Assembly: GCF_033807715.1 (NCBI RefSeq)
Contig: NC_084592.1
Location: 21,514,501-21,578,500 of the forward strand
Source of the DNA: Cololabis saira
Taxonomy: Eukaryota; Chordata; Actinopteri; Beloniformes; Belonidae
Direction of reading: 5' to 3'
Length of the DNA stretch: 64,000 nt
The stretch's first letter is position 1; the number at the start of each line of letters is the position of its first letter. Positions 12,841 to 26,000 of the stretch are shown here, piece by piece. The translations under genes and the position numbers were made by a program. The notes beneath the pieces were generated by a model, which saw nothing but the letters and a program-made list of their open reading frames with translations, had not been told where the DNA came from and did not search any database.

Positions 12841-12884
<44 letters not shown>
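12841..12884. repeat. (CA)n microsatellite
   Basis: About 22 uninterrupted CA units. Confidence 0.95.
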
Positions 12885-12885
<1 letters not shown>

Positions 12886-13689
12886 TGGTGCCAAACCAGC
12901 TAAGGAGAATTCACGTAAAAATAAATAAAAATACTATCAATAATAATTTTTAAATACTGAATCTAAAATCTCTTATTTCAAGGTCAAAATTGACATTACT
13001 AAATTTAGTTAATACCGTCCATGTGGTTAGGAAGTGTTTAAAGTGTGACTGGAAACCCTGAATATGCTGTATTTATTTCTATTTTTTTCCATAGTATTTT
13101 AGTGCTAAACCATCTTTTAGAGCAGACCTATAATTACACAGCGGTTTAGCGTCTAAACCAATCCACTTCAATAAGGGCTTTGCTGGAAACAAATGGGAAA
13201 GGTGCCCATGGCTTAGGAGCTATTGATTGGCTGTCAGTGTTGGAGGATCTACAATGAGAGAAAAAACAAAAGAAAGAAAATAAAACGTCTTCCAAGAACG
13301 TGGTGGGGATGATATTAAGTTGAGTGAATGACGACTTCATTTGCAGTGGAAAACCACTAAGATGAGCTAAGTCTGGTGGGTTTTTTTCTTTTGACCAACC
13401 AAAGAAAATACAGAGTCCACACATTTCTTCACACTTCCTGATCAAAATGGTGCTAATTTTATTATGTTTTTTCCTTTTTTTTCCTAAATCTGTCAAGTGT
13501 TTCTGTGTTTTATTCTTAAAAGTTTAAAGTATCTAACCTTTAAACGAGAGAACCGTTACAGAGTTTATAGCAGTCTCATTGAAGGTCTGCCTAAAACAAC
13601 ACAAAAATGCAAAAAGGTATTACCTTTATCTGAATAGTGTCATCTACAACCTTTTTTCCAATAAAGGTTCGGAGGGTGTGTAAAATGTA

Positions 13690-13990
13690 AATAAGAACAG
13701 AATGCAATGATTTGCATCTATCCATTTCCCTCGGCTCACCTGAGGTCAGGTCATGGGGGCGGTAGCCCGAGCAGGGTAGCCCAGTCTTCCCTCTTTGTGG
13801 CCACTTCGTCCGGCTCATCTGGAGGGGAAGGAGGGGGGGGGAGGGTCCCAAGGCGTGGGTCTTCCCTAGGGTCTCCTCCCAGTGGGACGTGTCTGGAAAA
13901 CCTCACCAGGGAGGTGTCCAGGAGGCACCTTCTCCAGATGCCCGGGTCACCTTCATCTGGCTTCTCTCGATACGGAGGAGCAAATCTTAA
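13690..13990 (-). mobile_element. Rex3/RTE-like LINE 3' fragment
   Basis: Read on the minus strand this encodes a KPDEGDPGIWRRCLLD-like segment and then PDEPDEVATKREDWATLL ending in a proline run. That matches the C-terminal end of the common fish RTE-type LINE, which usually reads EELDEVAGEREVWASLLRLLPP. One indel separates the parts. Confidence 0.65.
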
Positions 13991-16900
13991 AAGCCCATAT
14001 TTTATTTCCAATAGAAAAAAAACACGCTGCATGAATCCTTTTCCCATTTTCAATTAAGTATAGAGTATGCTGTCTGGCAGCCACTTGCAAGAAAAATAGT
14101 TTTTTATAGACCCTATGCCCTATTCAAAATATTATGGCCCTGCTAATTAACCACTCATTAATTTTCTTTTGGCAGCTGAGCCTTTTGTGCAATTTTTCAA
14201 TTTGATGTCCTCCTGTTTTATAGTTTCAAGTCTGAAAGGTCTGAGTGAAAAACAAAGGTGACCTTGATATTGTGAATACTTGTCACATCCATCATCATAA
14301 GGTGAGCAGAGCAGTGCTCCTCGTGACAAAGGAAACTGAAGGAGGTCGCCCTCAACATCAGCTGCTTCAGATGACCTGAACTGTATGTGAGTGGAAGGTG
14401 GGGGCATGTAGAGGGGGCCGGAGGGTGTAATACACCTGCTTCCCCCTGAAACAACAAAGAGGGCTTACTCTGAGGGTGGTGGGACAGAGGAGAGGGTTCA
14501 ATCTAATTAGAGACCCAGGGGAGATGACTTCATTGAGGTGACGCCCAGCCCTGGGGTGAGTGTGTTTCTGTGTCTCCCGCGTTCATAATGGCGATTGGCC
14601 TCTCCACTTGTTGTTGGCAGGGCTGGTCTGTGTTTTTTTTAATCTGCAGCAGTTAAAAACTAGACCACAACGTTCAAGTCTGACGTTTGTTGATGTTGTC
14701 TGACTGTGTCCGTGACTGCGTTACTGAGAGCTGAGCAGTCGCTGTGGTGTTGGTATTATTCCAGCTCCCGTCCTCGACTCCTACTGTTGGAGTGACGCCT
14801 TATATCAGTAATGGGTGCAGCCCTCAGTGCATTAGTCACTGGGTTTGTTTGTTGTTTTTTTTATTTTTATTAGTGGCTTGAACATCCACTTTCTACAAAG
14901 TCAGGGGGTTTAAATATGGGTTTCTGACATGCTCTCCTCGGGCACATTCGTGCTCATAACCAAATTACAAGCCACTGTACGCCATTGCTCTTCTCATTCT
15001 CAGCACAATTAACTGCATCTGACAGCGGCCTAATGAGCCACGGAGCCAGAGTGCTTGGCCTATCTGCACTACAGATCACTGGTCCTTAGAAATTCTGAGT
15101 ACTCTGTTAAAATCTTTTTCAGAGATTGAGAATAATGAATGCAGAGGCAGGAAATGAGATCAGAGTTTAGAATCTGCAAAGAGGCAAGAAACCAGCAAAA
15201 AGAGAGTTTATACAAAAGTACATCTGTACGTAGCTTCACGGATACTCTAAAGAGCCAGCAGGCAAAGGGAGCCCTAATTAACCTGTTGTGAGGCTTAATT
15301 ATTCTGGCTTCCATACCAGACAGAGATAAACGGTTGTTTCCATTATACATTACAACACCAACCATTTCCCTCCCACTTAAGGGCTTTTTGTAACCACAAT
15401 GTTTCGTACAGCAGAAGCAAATGTGTCCTGGAAGAGACTGTCATCACTCACTGGGACTGTAGACACTCTTAACGGGGAACAGCTGTCTTTGTCAGAAAGT
15501 GTCTTTGAGTGGAAAATATAACATAAAGCTGAAAAAAAGGAAAAGGGTGCTGCAGAACAGATGCCTTTGTAAAACCGTTTGGGCACTTATGGATAATTTA
15601 TTACAAATTCAGAAAGAGTTTTGTGGAAAATAATAAAATTATCAACTTTTAAATATTTTGTTGCAAGAACCACAATATAGTTGTATTAGTTTTTCTTATG
15701 AAATTACAAAAAAAGTATCAACATTCAATACAGCTTAATCCTCTAAAAGGTATTAAAGCGCCATCTAGTGTCCATAAAAGAGCATACAATTATGATGAAT
15801 TTTATTCTTTTGAGACATCTCCTTTTGAACTAAAATATTATGAAACACAAACATCATTGTCTTAACACAAAATCAGATGTTTTCTACAGCAATATTTGAG
15901 ACAAAAGACAAAAAAAAATACTTGTTTATTTCGAAAACAACTGTTGTCTGGAGATACAGGAAACATGAGCATGTCTGAGTTAGTTGACATGCAATTAACA
16001 TGCAAGCACCATGAAATGATGCTCAGACACACACAGAGCCGGGTCCTAAAGCTATGATAAAGCAAGCCGTTCCTGAACTGGCTGCATTGTCACTTTACCA
16101 TCCCGACACAATGGGAATTGTTCCCAATCTATATAATGCATAGCATGACAGCATGTTGTGAAAGCATCATATCATGTGGTGGCTTTGGCGGCAGGACTTT
16201 CTTCTAGTTCTCTCACCTTTTCAATCAATTTAGCCTTATGTATCATTCTTATTTTGCATAACCGTTTATCTTGCTATGTAAAGTCACAGTATACCCTAAT
16301 GACTGGTATAGTTAACAGATGAAGAATCATTGTTGTTATTTTATCTGAAACATTGTCCTTTTTTTCTCTTAAAGATTAAATACTTTCCTCAAACAGAGTC
16401 CCGTTGAGGTAATAGTTCAAATAAAGCTGGAAGACTTGCGCTGACATGTCCTTTAAGCGTGAGGATGAATTCAGAGTGTGCATACCAGTCTTTCATGGCC
16501 ATAAAACAGACGAGAGGTAGGCATGCAACCTTTTTGACTTGCCAGTCAAAAAGTTTGACTGGCAAGTTTTCGTACAGTAAACATCCAATATGTCCATACT
16601 TACAAATAAATTACGCAAGAGACCAACATGAAAAAGTATGTAGATTTGTAATGTATAAAGCTAACTCAATGTGGAATAAATTATTAGTTTTTGTAACTTT
16701 TGCACCCAATAAAATCAGTTTTAATGCCCCTAGGCGAATAATTATTATATAAAAGTCACATTTTTGGGAGTTAAAAAAAAGTACTTCTTACGTAATTATA
16801 TTTTTTATTTCATTTCATAGTTGTTTATGTTGTTGACACTCCATCTTTATATTTTTGCATACATTTTTATGTGATGTGGACCCCAGAAAGAGTAGCTGCT

Positions 16901-17050
16901 AAGAGGGATCTATTTTTTCCTGGAGTTTTCTTGCTTTCCATGATAGCTAATATATTTTGTAGAAAGCCATTTTATATGAATTCCTTTCTTACTCTCTGAA
17001 CCTCGTCATAAATCGTCATATCATAAGTCTTTGTCAATATAAGATCTTAT
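13991..17050. other. gene-free stretch upstream of glb1l
   Basis: No exon, RNA gene or bounded transposon recognised. A perfect 14-bp hairpin lies at 16537-16567 and is listed separately. Confidence 0.45.
16537..16567. repeat. perfect 14-bp inverted repeat with 3-nt loop
   Basis: ACTTGCCAGTCAAA (16537-16550), loop AAG, then TTTGACTGGCAAGT (16554-16567). No T-run typical of an RNA polymerase III transcript follows directly. Confidence 0.9.
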
Positions 17051-17171
17051 TTTATAAGATAGTGTTTGCCAACCAGAACTCGGGACCCTGAACGCAGCAC
17101 CGCAGCTGTGCCAGCAGGGCGAGGTAAACCTGAACACGACTGGCTTTAGGACCCAGCGGATACCCACCGGA

Positions 17172-17182
17172 GGTCACATGTC
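17172..17182. promoter_or_regulatory. CLEAR/E-box-like site upstream of glb1l
   Basis: GGTCACATGTC lies about 150 bp upstream of the glb1l start codon. It is close to the GTCACGTGAC site bound by TFEB-type factors in lysosomal gene promoters, but differs in the core. Suggestive only. Confidence 0.25.
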
Positions 17183-17329
17183 AGTGCTTCGGAAGCGGCC
17201 AGGAGCTACAATGTAGTTTAAAGTTAACACATCTGGACTAAGAGGAGCATCAAAACCGCAAAAAAACATCATGATGCGAGTTTGTGATGCATGTGCTTTA
17301 GTTTAAGCGGTTTCAGGAAGGCAGCGGAC

Positions 17330-20300
17330 ATGGCTGCTGCTGCTGCTGTTTTATTCCTAGCTGTTGTGACCTGCCCAGCTGTCTTTGGAAATGTGGTAAG
17401 AACTAAAACTAAAAGTTTATTGCCACAAAAAGTCATCAGCTGATCATCTATTGCTTTTCTGTGGTTTCTCGGGGCTGCCCTTCCATCTGAGAGGGACGCA
17501 CAACGTTTTAAGTGTTTAAGCGCAGCTATAGCTTTATCCACATACAGATGTGTGATGATGCTCAACATCTGTCAACACTGATGTCAGATCATTTACTGTA
17601 TGTTCAAGCTAATTAGATTTTACCAAGGATTGGACAAAAAGAAAAGAAAGATCTGTCACTTTGCCTGCCAGAATTACTCTGATGGTTTTCTTGCAGGTCT
17701 CTGTGAAAAGAAGTTTCTCCATTGACTACAAAAACAGCTGCTTCCTGAAAGATGGGAAGCCTTTTCAGTACATCTCAGGTAGTATCCACTACTCCAGAAT
17801 ACCACGCTACTACTGGAAGGACCGTCTTATGAAGATGTACATGACAGGACTCAATACTATCCAAGTGTAAGTGGAAGCTAGTAGACTTTACTGTATGTTC
17901 TCATATATTTTATAACTGGCTCTGTGTGTTTTTTACATTTTTGTAACAAAGTGCCTTAATTCACGCAGGTATGTGCCTTGGAACTTCCACGAACCAGTTC
18001 AGGGAGTCCACAACTTCACAGGAGACAGGGATCTGGAGCATTTTTTAGGTTTGGCCAACCAGATGGGCCTTTTGGTGATCCTGCGTCCGGGACCGTACAT
18101 CTGTGCAGAATGGGAAATGGTGAAAAGTTTCACTTTGGTTTTGTTTCTGTGCCAGTTGTGTCAACCAGATAAATTCACAATGTCACAGCCAGAAAAGGGA
18201 GAATCGATAAGTGCAGGAAAGAAAATGTATTATGGCAGTTAAATATGCAGCGCTTTAAATCTTAATATAACAGCAGACAACTAATTAATATGCAAAGACA
18301 AAGTCGAATAATGTGTTTTTAAATGTTTTTTATATGTCGTTGCATCTTACACACACATGCATGAACATCAGTTCACACAAGCCCCTCTCAGGGAAGTGTT
18401 TATGAACTTGCACCTTCTTCAGGACATAGGTTATTTTCTTTATGTAAAAATCCTCCAGTAAAGACGCTTTCGAGATGGTAATATTTACAGGACGATTGAA
18501 GGAAACCGTTTGAGGTTTCACTTCTCTCATTTATTGATCCTCTCCCTGAATTATGTCCCTGAAAGAGAAACTTCTCGGTTGCTATTTTCTCCTGCAGGGT
18601 GGATTGCCAGCGTGGTTACTTCAAAAACCAAACATCATTCTTCGCTCCACAGACACAGGTAACACCGACACTTATGTGGCTCTCTTTAAAAAAAAATGTT
18701 TTAATGCAATTTGCCATTAATTTGTTGTTTTTCTCTTTCCTCCTCTGCAACCAGATTACATGCAGGCAGTCAGCAACTGGCTGTCTGTGCTCCTCCCCAA
18801 AATGAAACGATGGCTCTATATAAATGGAGGTAACATCATTTCTGTCCAGGTAAAGTACTGAGTAGGTACTTCTGATGTTTCAGCATATTATTACTGGTTT
18901 TAATGACTAATCTTAACCGCAGGTTGAGAATGAATATGGAAGTTACTTCGCCTGCGACTACAACTACATGCGTCACCTGCGAGCGCTGTTCCGCTTCTTT
19001 CTGGGCGAGGACATCATCCTGTTCACCACCGATGGAAACACAGACAAAGAAATGATATGTGGGACACTGGACGGATTATATGCCACGATAGACTTTGGCA
19101 CAGGTTGGTCGTATCTCATATTAAGTGCAGGAGAAAAAACAGCTTTTCCCCCTTTTTTTTGTCCTTTCCAACATTTATTTCTTCTTCTCAGACACCAATA
19201 TATCTGAAGCCTTCAAACGCCAGCGACGGTTTGAGCCAAATGGACCGCTGGTTTGTTATTTATCTCTTCACTAATCATCATATTAACGTTTAATTGCGCC
19301 AAATATAACCCGAGAAATGCTTTGGCTGATGCTGCAGGTTAACTCGGAGTTCTACACGGGATGGTTGGACCACTGGGGAGATCGGCACGCTGTGGTTGAT
19401 GCTCAGAAGGTCAGCAGAATGCTTGGAGAAATGCTAACCATGGGGGCCAACGTCAACATGTATGTCTCCCCAAAGCTTTAATCCTTCCCATCTCTCCTCT
19501 TCAATGTACAGAGTTAATTAGTCAGCAGTTTCAATTAAAGTCCAAGTCATGTACACCAATTACTCTACCCATCTTGAAACATACTGCTCCTTTACAATTA
19601 CATCTTTATCTTCAGTCTTGAACAAGTAGTTTGAAAAGCTTTTTTATTAAAGATGGTGTTTTCAAACTGTTGGGCTCTGTAGTAATGTGTTATTTCAAAC
19701 TATAACCATGACATAACCTTTACAACGGAGCTTTGATTAGACCTTATGATATAAATCTAAAGCTATAGAGACAACAGCCTCATCTCAACTCAACACGAGT
19801 TAAACCTGCCGCAAAGATATGGATAGAAAATGACTTTTATGAATGATCTATTTTCTGAAATATACATCCCTTTCTTCTCAGGTACATGTTTGAAGGAGGA
19901 ACTAACTTTGGCTACTGGAATGGTAAACATATTCCTTTTCAATAATTGGTAAGTCAGTATATTATATTCATATTGACATAATTCTGTACTTTTCTTTATA
20001 AAAAAGGTGCTGATCACGACTCCAGGTTCCGGTCAGTAGTCACGAGTTACGATTACGATGCCCCGCTGACCGAGGCAGGAGACCCCACAGAGAAGCTGTT
20101 GGCCATCAGAGATGTCATATCGCAGGTTACAGCTGATTGAACCACCACCCAGCGAGGTTAATGTTCTAATTAAGGGATAATTAATTCATTTGTTACCGTT
20201 TCTCATTAGTTTGGAAAGGTTCCCTCTGGCCCGATGCCACCAGCAACTCCCAAATTTGCATATGGCTTTGTGACATTGAAAAAGGTAACAGAAATTCAGG

Positions 20301-22528
20301 AAGCATGCTTAACAATGTTTTAAAGTTTCTAATATAGTCGCTTAATTACAGGTGGGAAACGTGAGCAGTTTGTTGGATGTGATTTCTCCGCTGGGGCCGG
20401 TCAAGTCTGAGTATCCTCTGACATTTGAAGAGGTGAAACAGGTATGGTTGGCATTGTAGTCACAGTAAACCTCTTGAAAAATGGAGAACTTCTAGATGAT
20501 TGTGTCTGCAACCTGTCACACCTATTGTGTTCAGTACTATGGATACATGCTGTATCGGACCACGCTGCCCCAGGACCTCTCAGAGCCCACGCCACTTATA
20601 TCTCCACTGAATGGGGTTCATGACCGTGCATATGTGTCCGTCAATGGGGTAAGGGCTTACTGTGAACTTTCATTGTTCAGCCAGTCAGATTTCCAGGTCA
20701 GAGGAAAAACATCGCAGGTAAAGGCCAGGCTTGCCCCGTTTATGTCAGGCTGTTTTCCAAAGCGCGCTAATGAATGTAAATTCGTATGTACAGGTTTTTC
20801 AGGGCCTGCTGCAGAGAGACACAGCGTTGGTGATGAACGTCACGGGTCACCAGGGGGACACTGTAGACATCCTCGTTGAAAATATGGGCAGGGTTAACTT
20901 TGGCAGCAAGATCAATGACTACAAGGCAAGACAAATGTCCAATACACACATTTCTTTTTGTCTCAAGAACAAGTAATTAGAACATGAGTCACACAACTTC
21001 AGCACCACAAACAGTTCTTTTTAGGAGGCTGTAAGAACATTAAAAAATTCTAAATAAAAGGCCAGTAAAACTAAAACTGTATCTGCTTTCCAGGGTCTGG
21101 TGGGGACCTTGGTATTGGGTAAAGACTTATTAACTAACTGGCAGATCTACCCTCTGGACATTGATGGGGCCATTGCTGGAGGATGGCCTCATTCCCACAG
21201 TCAGAAGTCCTCCCCTCCGAGAGAACCTTCAGCTGGACCAAGCTTTTACACGGGGACTTTGCCACCAAACGGCCTGGCACGGGACACCTTTCTCAGGCTA
21301 AATGAGTGGACAAAGGTAATGCCACGTGCTTCCTACAAGGTTTGAAAACCAGAGGTGGACAGAGTACTCGACCCCAGTACTTGAGTAAGAGTACAAATAC
21401 TACTTGTCAAAATTTACTCCGTTACAAGTAAAAGTAGCTCAGTCAAAATATTACTCGAGTAAGAGTAGAAAAGTACTTGCTTTTAAAGGTACTTAAGTAT
21501 CCAAAAGTAAATGCTTTTAAATTTACTTTAAGTAAGAGTAAGAGTAAATTTCTTATTTTCCACATCAGTAAATTACTATATTTTTTTTAAATTAATTTAA
21601 GGATCTTTTAACTCTTGTTTCTGAGAATTAACTCTTTGAAACCAGCTGTGCTGCTTTTAGAACCACAATGTTATATAAAACCTGCAGAAACACCAAAAAC
21701 AAATCAAATGAATGGGATCATAAGAGGACAGCAGATGATGCAGAGTTTATTAACAATCATGAACTGAAACCAAATGAACCTGCACCATCCAACTAAGTCT
21801 GGATCCCCCTCAAAGACCACTGCTTTACAAAAAACTACATCTCTGCTTTCAATAACTCAATGTTGTAGCCATTGTTGCGGCTCTGTCCTGACTTGTTGCG
21901 TCTCTGTCTTGACAAACGCAGGCTACTTTGGCGGTATCGTTTTGAGGAGGCTTGACGTATTTCCGCTTTACGTACATCCCAGTGGAGAGCGTGCACTGTG
22001 ATAGGTCTCCTCCTTTGACAAAAACAGCTTGTGTCCAATAGGATTTTAGGGAAGAAGAAAAAAGAGCAGACCTGAAAGTAACGACTACTTTTCAGCCTTC
22101 CTAGAAATTTACTCGAGTAAAAGTAAAAATATTTGTCTTGGAAATGTATTCAAGTAAGAGTAATAAGTACCAAAGAAATCTAATACTCAAGTAAAGTACA
22201 AATCCTCTGGATATGTACTCAAGTACAGTACTCAAGTAAATTTACTCCGTTACTGTCCACCACTGTTGAAAACATGTGTCTGTATGTAAAGTATGAAAAT
22301 ACCAAACCCAACTCTCCTCATCAGGGTCAGGTTTGGATCAACGGGGTGAACTTGGGACGGTACTGGCCGGCCAGAGGCCCCCAGCAAACGCTGTATGTCC
22401 CGGGACCCGTGCTCAGCACTAACCTGCCCAACAACATCACGGTGCTGGAGCTGGAAGGAGCCCCAACACACCTGCGGGTCCTGTTTATGGACAGGCCTCA
22501 GATCAGCAACGCCACTGGGAAGTCTTGA
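17330..22528 (+). CDS. glb1l: beta-galactosidase 1-like protein, GH35 family
   Basis: Sixteen coding exons: 17330-17395, 17697-17866, 17969-18119, 18598-18658, 18755-18849, 18923-19103, 19192-19250, 19338-19459, 19882-19922, 20007-20125, 20210-20284, 20352-20441, 20535-20648, 20794-20925, 21094-21315, 22325-22528. Phases agree throughout and give 633 residues, close to human GLB1L. The start was chosen because it opens a hydrophobic signal peptide (about residues 1-20) for the secretory/lysosomal route. The GH35 barrel follows: [12 protein letters not shown], then VENEYGSY with the predicted acid/base Glu185, and [13 protein letters not shown] with the predicted nucleophile Glu265. Later come [13 protein letters not shown] and the C-terminal beta-domain end [20 protein letters not shown]. 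The family removes terminal beta-galactose, but activity of GLB1L proteins is poorly defined. NGGNIISVQ and the adjoining ankzf1 favour glb1l over glb1. Intron 14 has a GC donor. Intron 15 holds a hAT-type element. Confidence 0.93.
21350..22265. mobile_element. non-autonomous hAT-type element in glb1l intron 15
   Basis: Begins CAGAGGTGGACAGAGTA and ends TTACTGTCCACCACTG, imperfect terminal inverted repeats. It is flanked by the exact 8-bp duplication TTGAAAAC (21342-21349 and 22266-22273). Subterminal ACTTGAGTAAGAGTA-type repeats match those of the elements at 5744 and 30545. No transposase is encoded. It lies wholly within the intron and does not touch splice sites. Confidence 0.93.
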
Positions 22529-22775
22529 CACCAGTTTCATCCCAGCAACTGTTAAAAAAACATCCGTATGAGCGATCATTAGGTTTGGCTTAGGCAAAGT
22601 AGTTGTAAACCTGCGCGAGTATTATTGAACAGGAACGATGCTTTGTTGTACATAATTTCTGTGATACTGTATCACTTCAGATGTCAGTTTTATATTTTGC
22701 CAGTTAAAAAAAAAAAAAAAATCTAACTGAATGTGGTTTTTATAAACCTACCACAATGAGTTAGTATAATTTGAT

Positions 22776-22803
22776 TTTATTAAGTGACATTTTTAAATTT
22801 ATT
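22776..22803 (-). terminator. ankzf1 polyadenylation signals
   Basis: Two minus-strand AATAAA hexamers (plus-strand TTTATT at 22776-22781 and 22798-22803) lie about 245-270 bp downstream of the ankzf1 stop. If used, the 3' UTRs of ankzf1 and glb1l overlap. Confidence 0.45.
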
Positions 22804-22856
22804 GCATCTTTCTTTTTAAATTCCATTTCAATAATTTCTTAATTACTCATACTGTA

Positions 22857-22934
22857 AATAAATCGTACATTCATTTCATGATATTCAAATGCAGTATTGC
22901 CATCCAGTTGTCTCAGGTTATTTGCCACAATAAA
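22857..22934 (+). terminator. glb1l polyadenylation signals
   Basis: AATAAA occurs at 22857-22862 and 22929-22934, about 330 and 400 bp after the glb1l stop codon. Cleavage here would place the 3' end inside the opposite gene's possible 3' UTR. Confidence 0.5.
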
Positions 22935-23044
22935 AAGACATTTGAAAGGTGTTTTTTTTTTTTTTTTTTCACAATAAAAAAATAACACTGGAAGACGGTT
23001 TTAATAGTCCAACTTTCAAGATGTTTCACAGAGGGAGGATCCTG

Positions 23045-26000
23045 TCAAACATTTTCTAGACGTTGGGTCCCTCCTGAAGGAACGTTTCCTTTTCGATGCG
23101 CTTGAACACAGCGGGGAGTGCAGAATGTAAACTCCAGGTAATGAAATGGGATCTTCCCAAGAAGAGATTCCCCACAACACCAGCATCTCCTGTTAATAAA
23201 TAACACACACACCAAAGGGTACAATTTACACTACTGCTTAATGTGAATATAAATCATGAAAAAGCTCAGTGAAAGGAAACTCCTTGGTGAACTTGCTTGA
23301 TATTCGAGAGGCTGACTCCTGTTGCAGCTGCTTGCTGTGCCAATCTCTTTTCTGCCGCCAGAGCCCTCTTTAATCAAAATGTTCACATTATAACTTTAAC
23401 ATTCTAAAATATTTCAAAAATCATCAATCCAATACACATTTCCTCACCTTTTCACGATCCGTCAAGGATGCAAACCTCTTCTTTTCTTCTACCTCCAGCT
23501 CTTGTAGCCGCTTGTCCTCCTTCTGTTCTTTCTCTCGTTGTTTTCTCTGTGCCCTCTGCGCCTTTTTCTTCTCAGACATTTTAGATTCGATCTCTGCTGT
23601 TAGCGGCCCAGGGACCTTTGGTTGCAGAATGGTCAGCCACAAGTTATTTGCTTGCTTATAAAACTACAGACATCAGAAGTCAGGGAGACGGCTTTTACCT
23701 GTGCCTTGCTGTAATCGTACTTGTCGGGATTCTCAGCCATATATTTACGAAAGACGTTCCTTGTGTCTTTGTCAGGGGCGACGATATATGGGGTCTGGCC
23801 TTTCTTATCCCTGTAAAGAGAAATTCCAAAAACGATTCATATAACGTGTTACCGTAATCGTTGATCAACGCTTGTTTGTAACTCTTTAATCGGTACCTGC
23901 AAGCTGGGTCTGCACCTGCATCCAGGAGCATCTTGACTGCTGCCTTTTGAGCCGCTGCTGCAGCGACGTGCAGCAGAGTGAACCCTGACGAGTCTATGGG
24001 CTTATTCAAGAGAGTTTGTGGATTTGGAAACACAGAGGCGTTGCTCTCCGACTGTTCCTGATTCTCCGCCATTTCCTCGGGCGGCTGGAGGAGGTTAGAG
24101 AGCGCACTCACATCTCCAACCTTGCAGGCTGTATAGAGTCCATCCTTCAAGCCGTAGTCACATGAGTCATCAGCCGCATCTATAAAAACAGAGAGCCGAG
24201 GATTTTAACACTTTGTAATACTGAAAAAATGTGAACGAAAACAGATAAATGGATGGGCGGATACTTGCCTTCTTGCTGCTTCTTACTTGGTGCTTTCCTA
24301 TTCTTCTTTTTCACAGCAGGCATCTGTTTAAGAGTACCTTCTGCTTCTGCGGCCTCTGGCATACCCTCTCTTTGATCATCTGCTTCCACATCGTTCATTT
24401 CTGTTACAAATGGGCATGGGATTCAACACCAGTTTCAGAACATATGTCTTATAAATAAGCAATCTAGAACTACCTTCATTTTGGCTTTTGTCGTCCTCCT
24501 TTCTTCTCCTCCGCCTCCTTTTGTGCCTGGAGGGATATATTTCTGACTCCCTGAGGTGCAGGGTTCCTAACGTGAGCTCCACCATCTCCAGCTGGATCTC
24601 CCCTTCCTCTTCTTTATCCGAGCTGTGATTGTTTTCTTGTTCTTTTCCTGTTGTGATCAATAAATGGGTCTTACTTTATCCTGTTTATTTTTTATATCTT
24701 ATACACTCGACTCTAACAGAGGTATTGGCGTTTTAAAAACCTACCTTCCTCTTGATCAGTGTTTTTTTGTGCTGTCGATTTGACTGTTTTTTTCCAGGCT
24801 TTCTTCGGCGGACTGAAGACCGCAGACATGTCTGTGTCTTTTCCTGCAGAGACCATTATGATTTTTCAATAATTGCACCCTGGCTGCACAGAAATAAGCA
24901 GATAACGCGCTGTTGCTCCCAGTGTGTTATTGAGCTTACCGTACACCTGAATGGTAGAAAGCACCTCATGTACCCTCTGCACCTCTCGAAATGTTGCTCT
25001 GCGTGTGGCGAAGGGGATCGTGCGGATGCGGGGATCTTTTTTGTTGAGCGGGGCTGAAGAGCCCCCGAAAAAGATCACCCTGTTGTAGCTCGGGGATCGT
25101 ATAAATATTGCAGAGGCCTTGTTCAAGTGCTCGGCCCAGGTTACTAAAAGGTCCTGAACGTCCTGGAAAGAGAGAAGTTTTAAGAGTAAAACCAAAATCA
25201 AATACTCTTACACCACTTTACATTATACAATTATAGCACTATTTGAAGAGACTGAGTACATTTAGACTACATCTAATGCAGCGTCTTCATGCAACCCTCC
25301 ATCAGCCGTAGTCTGAAACTAGCCATTTCAGCTCATATCTCTTTAACCCCCTGAACCGGTATAAATGACACCTAAACACCCCTTAGGGTTTTACGCGGTA
25401 AGAACCACCTCCGTAATGTTCACTTTCTTCAGTCTTAAGTGAACTTCTGGGAGCGTGCCGGAGCGCAGGACTCGCTGCATGTGAGTTGTACCGCCTGCCT
25501 CTCGTGGTCATGCTGCAGAAGCAGACTACAAATAGTAAAGCCTGAATTATGGTTCTGCGTCAAACCAACGCAGAGCACACGCCGTCACCGTGACGCCGTC
25601 GTGAACCCTTCGGACTTCTCTGTCACTCCATTTCGCCGCAGTGCAGTACCCCCCGTGACTGCTAATTCGCGATCTTTTCCTGAATGGTTTATCCAACTTT
25701 TTCCGGTCACAGTGAATCAAAGAGATAAGGACAACTATTGTGCAAACAAACAAAACAAAACAAAAAATAAATAAATCACACATACACGAAGAAAAGAGCG
25801 CTGAAAGTTCACGACTGCTTCAAACCGGAAACCGGAAATGCGTTGCTACCAAGTGAACCAATAACAGTCCTCTCGGTCTGCGTTGGGTCTGCGTCGCCTC
25901 GACGCGTAGTTACAATTTTTGAGAGGTGCACGTCAGTGACGGCGTCAGTGACGGCGTCAGTGACGGCGTCAGTGACGGCGTGTGGTACGCGTCAACGTGC

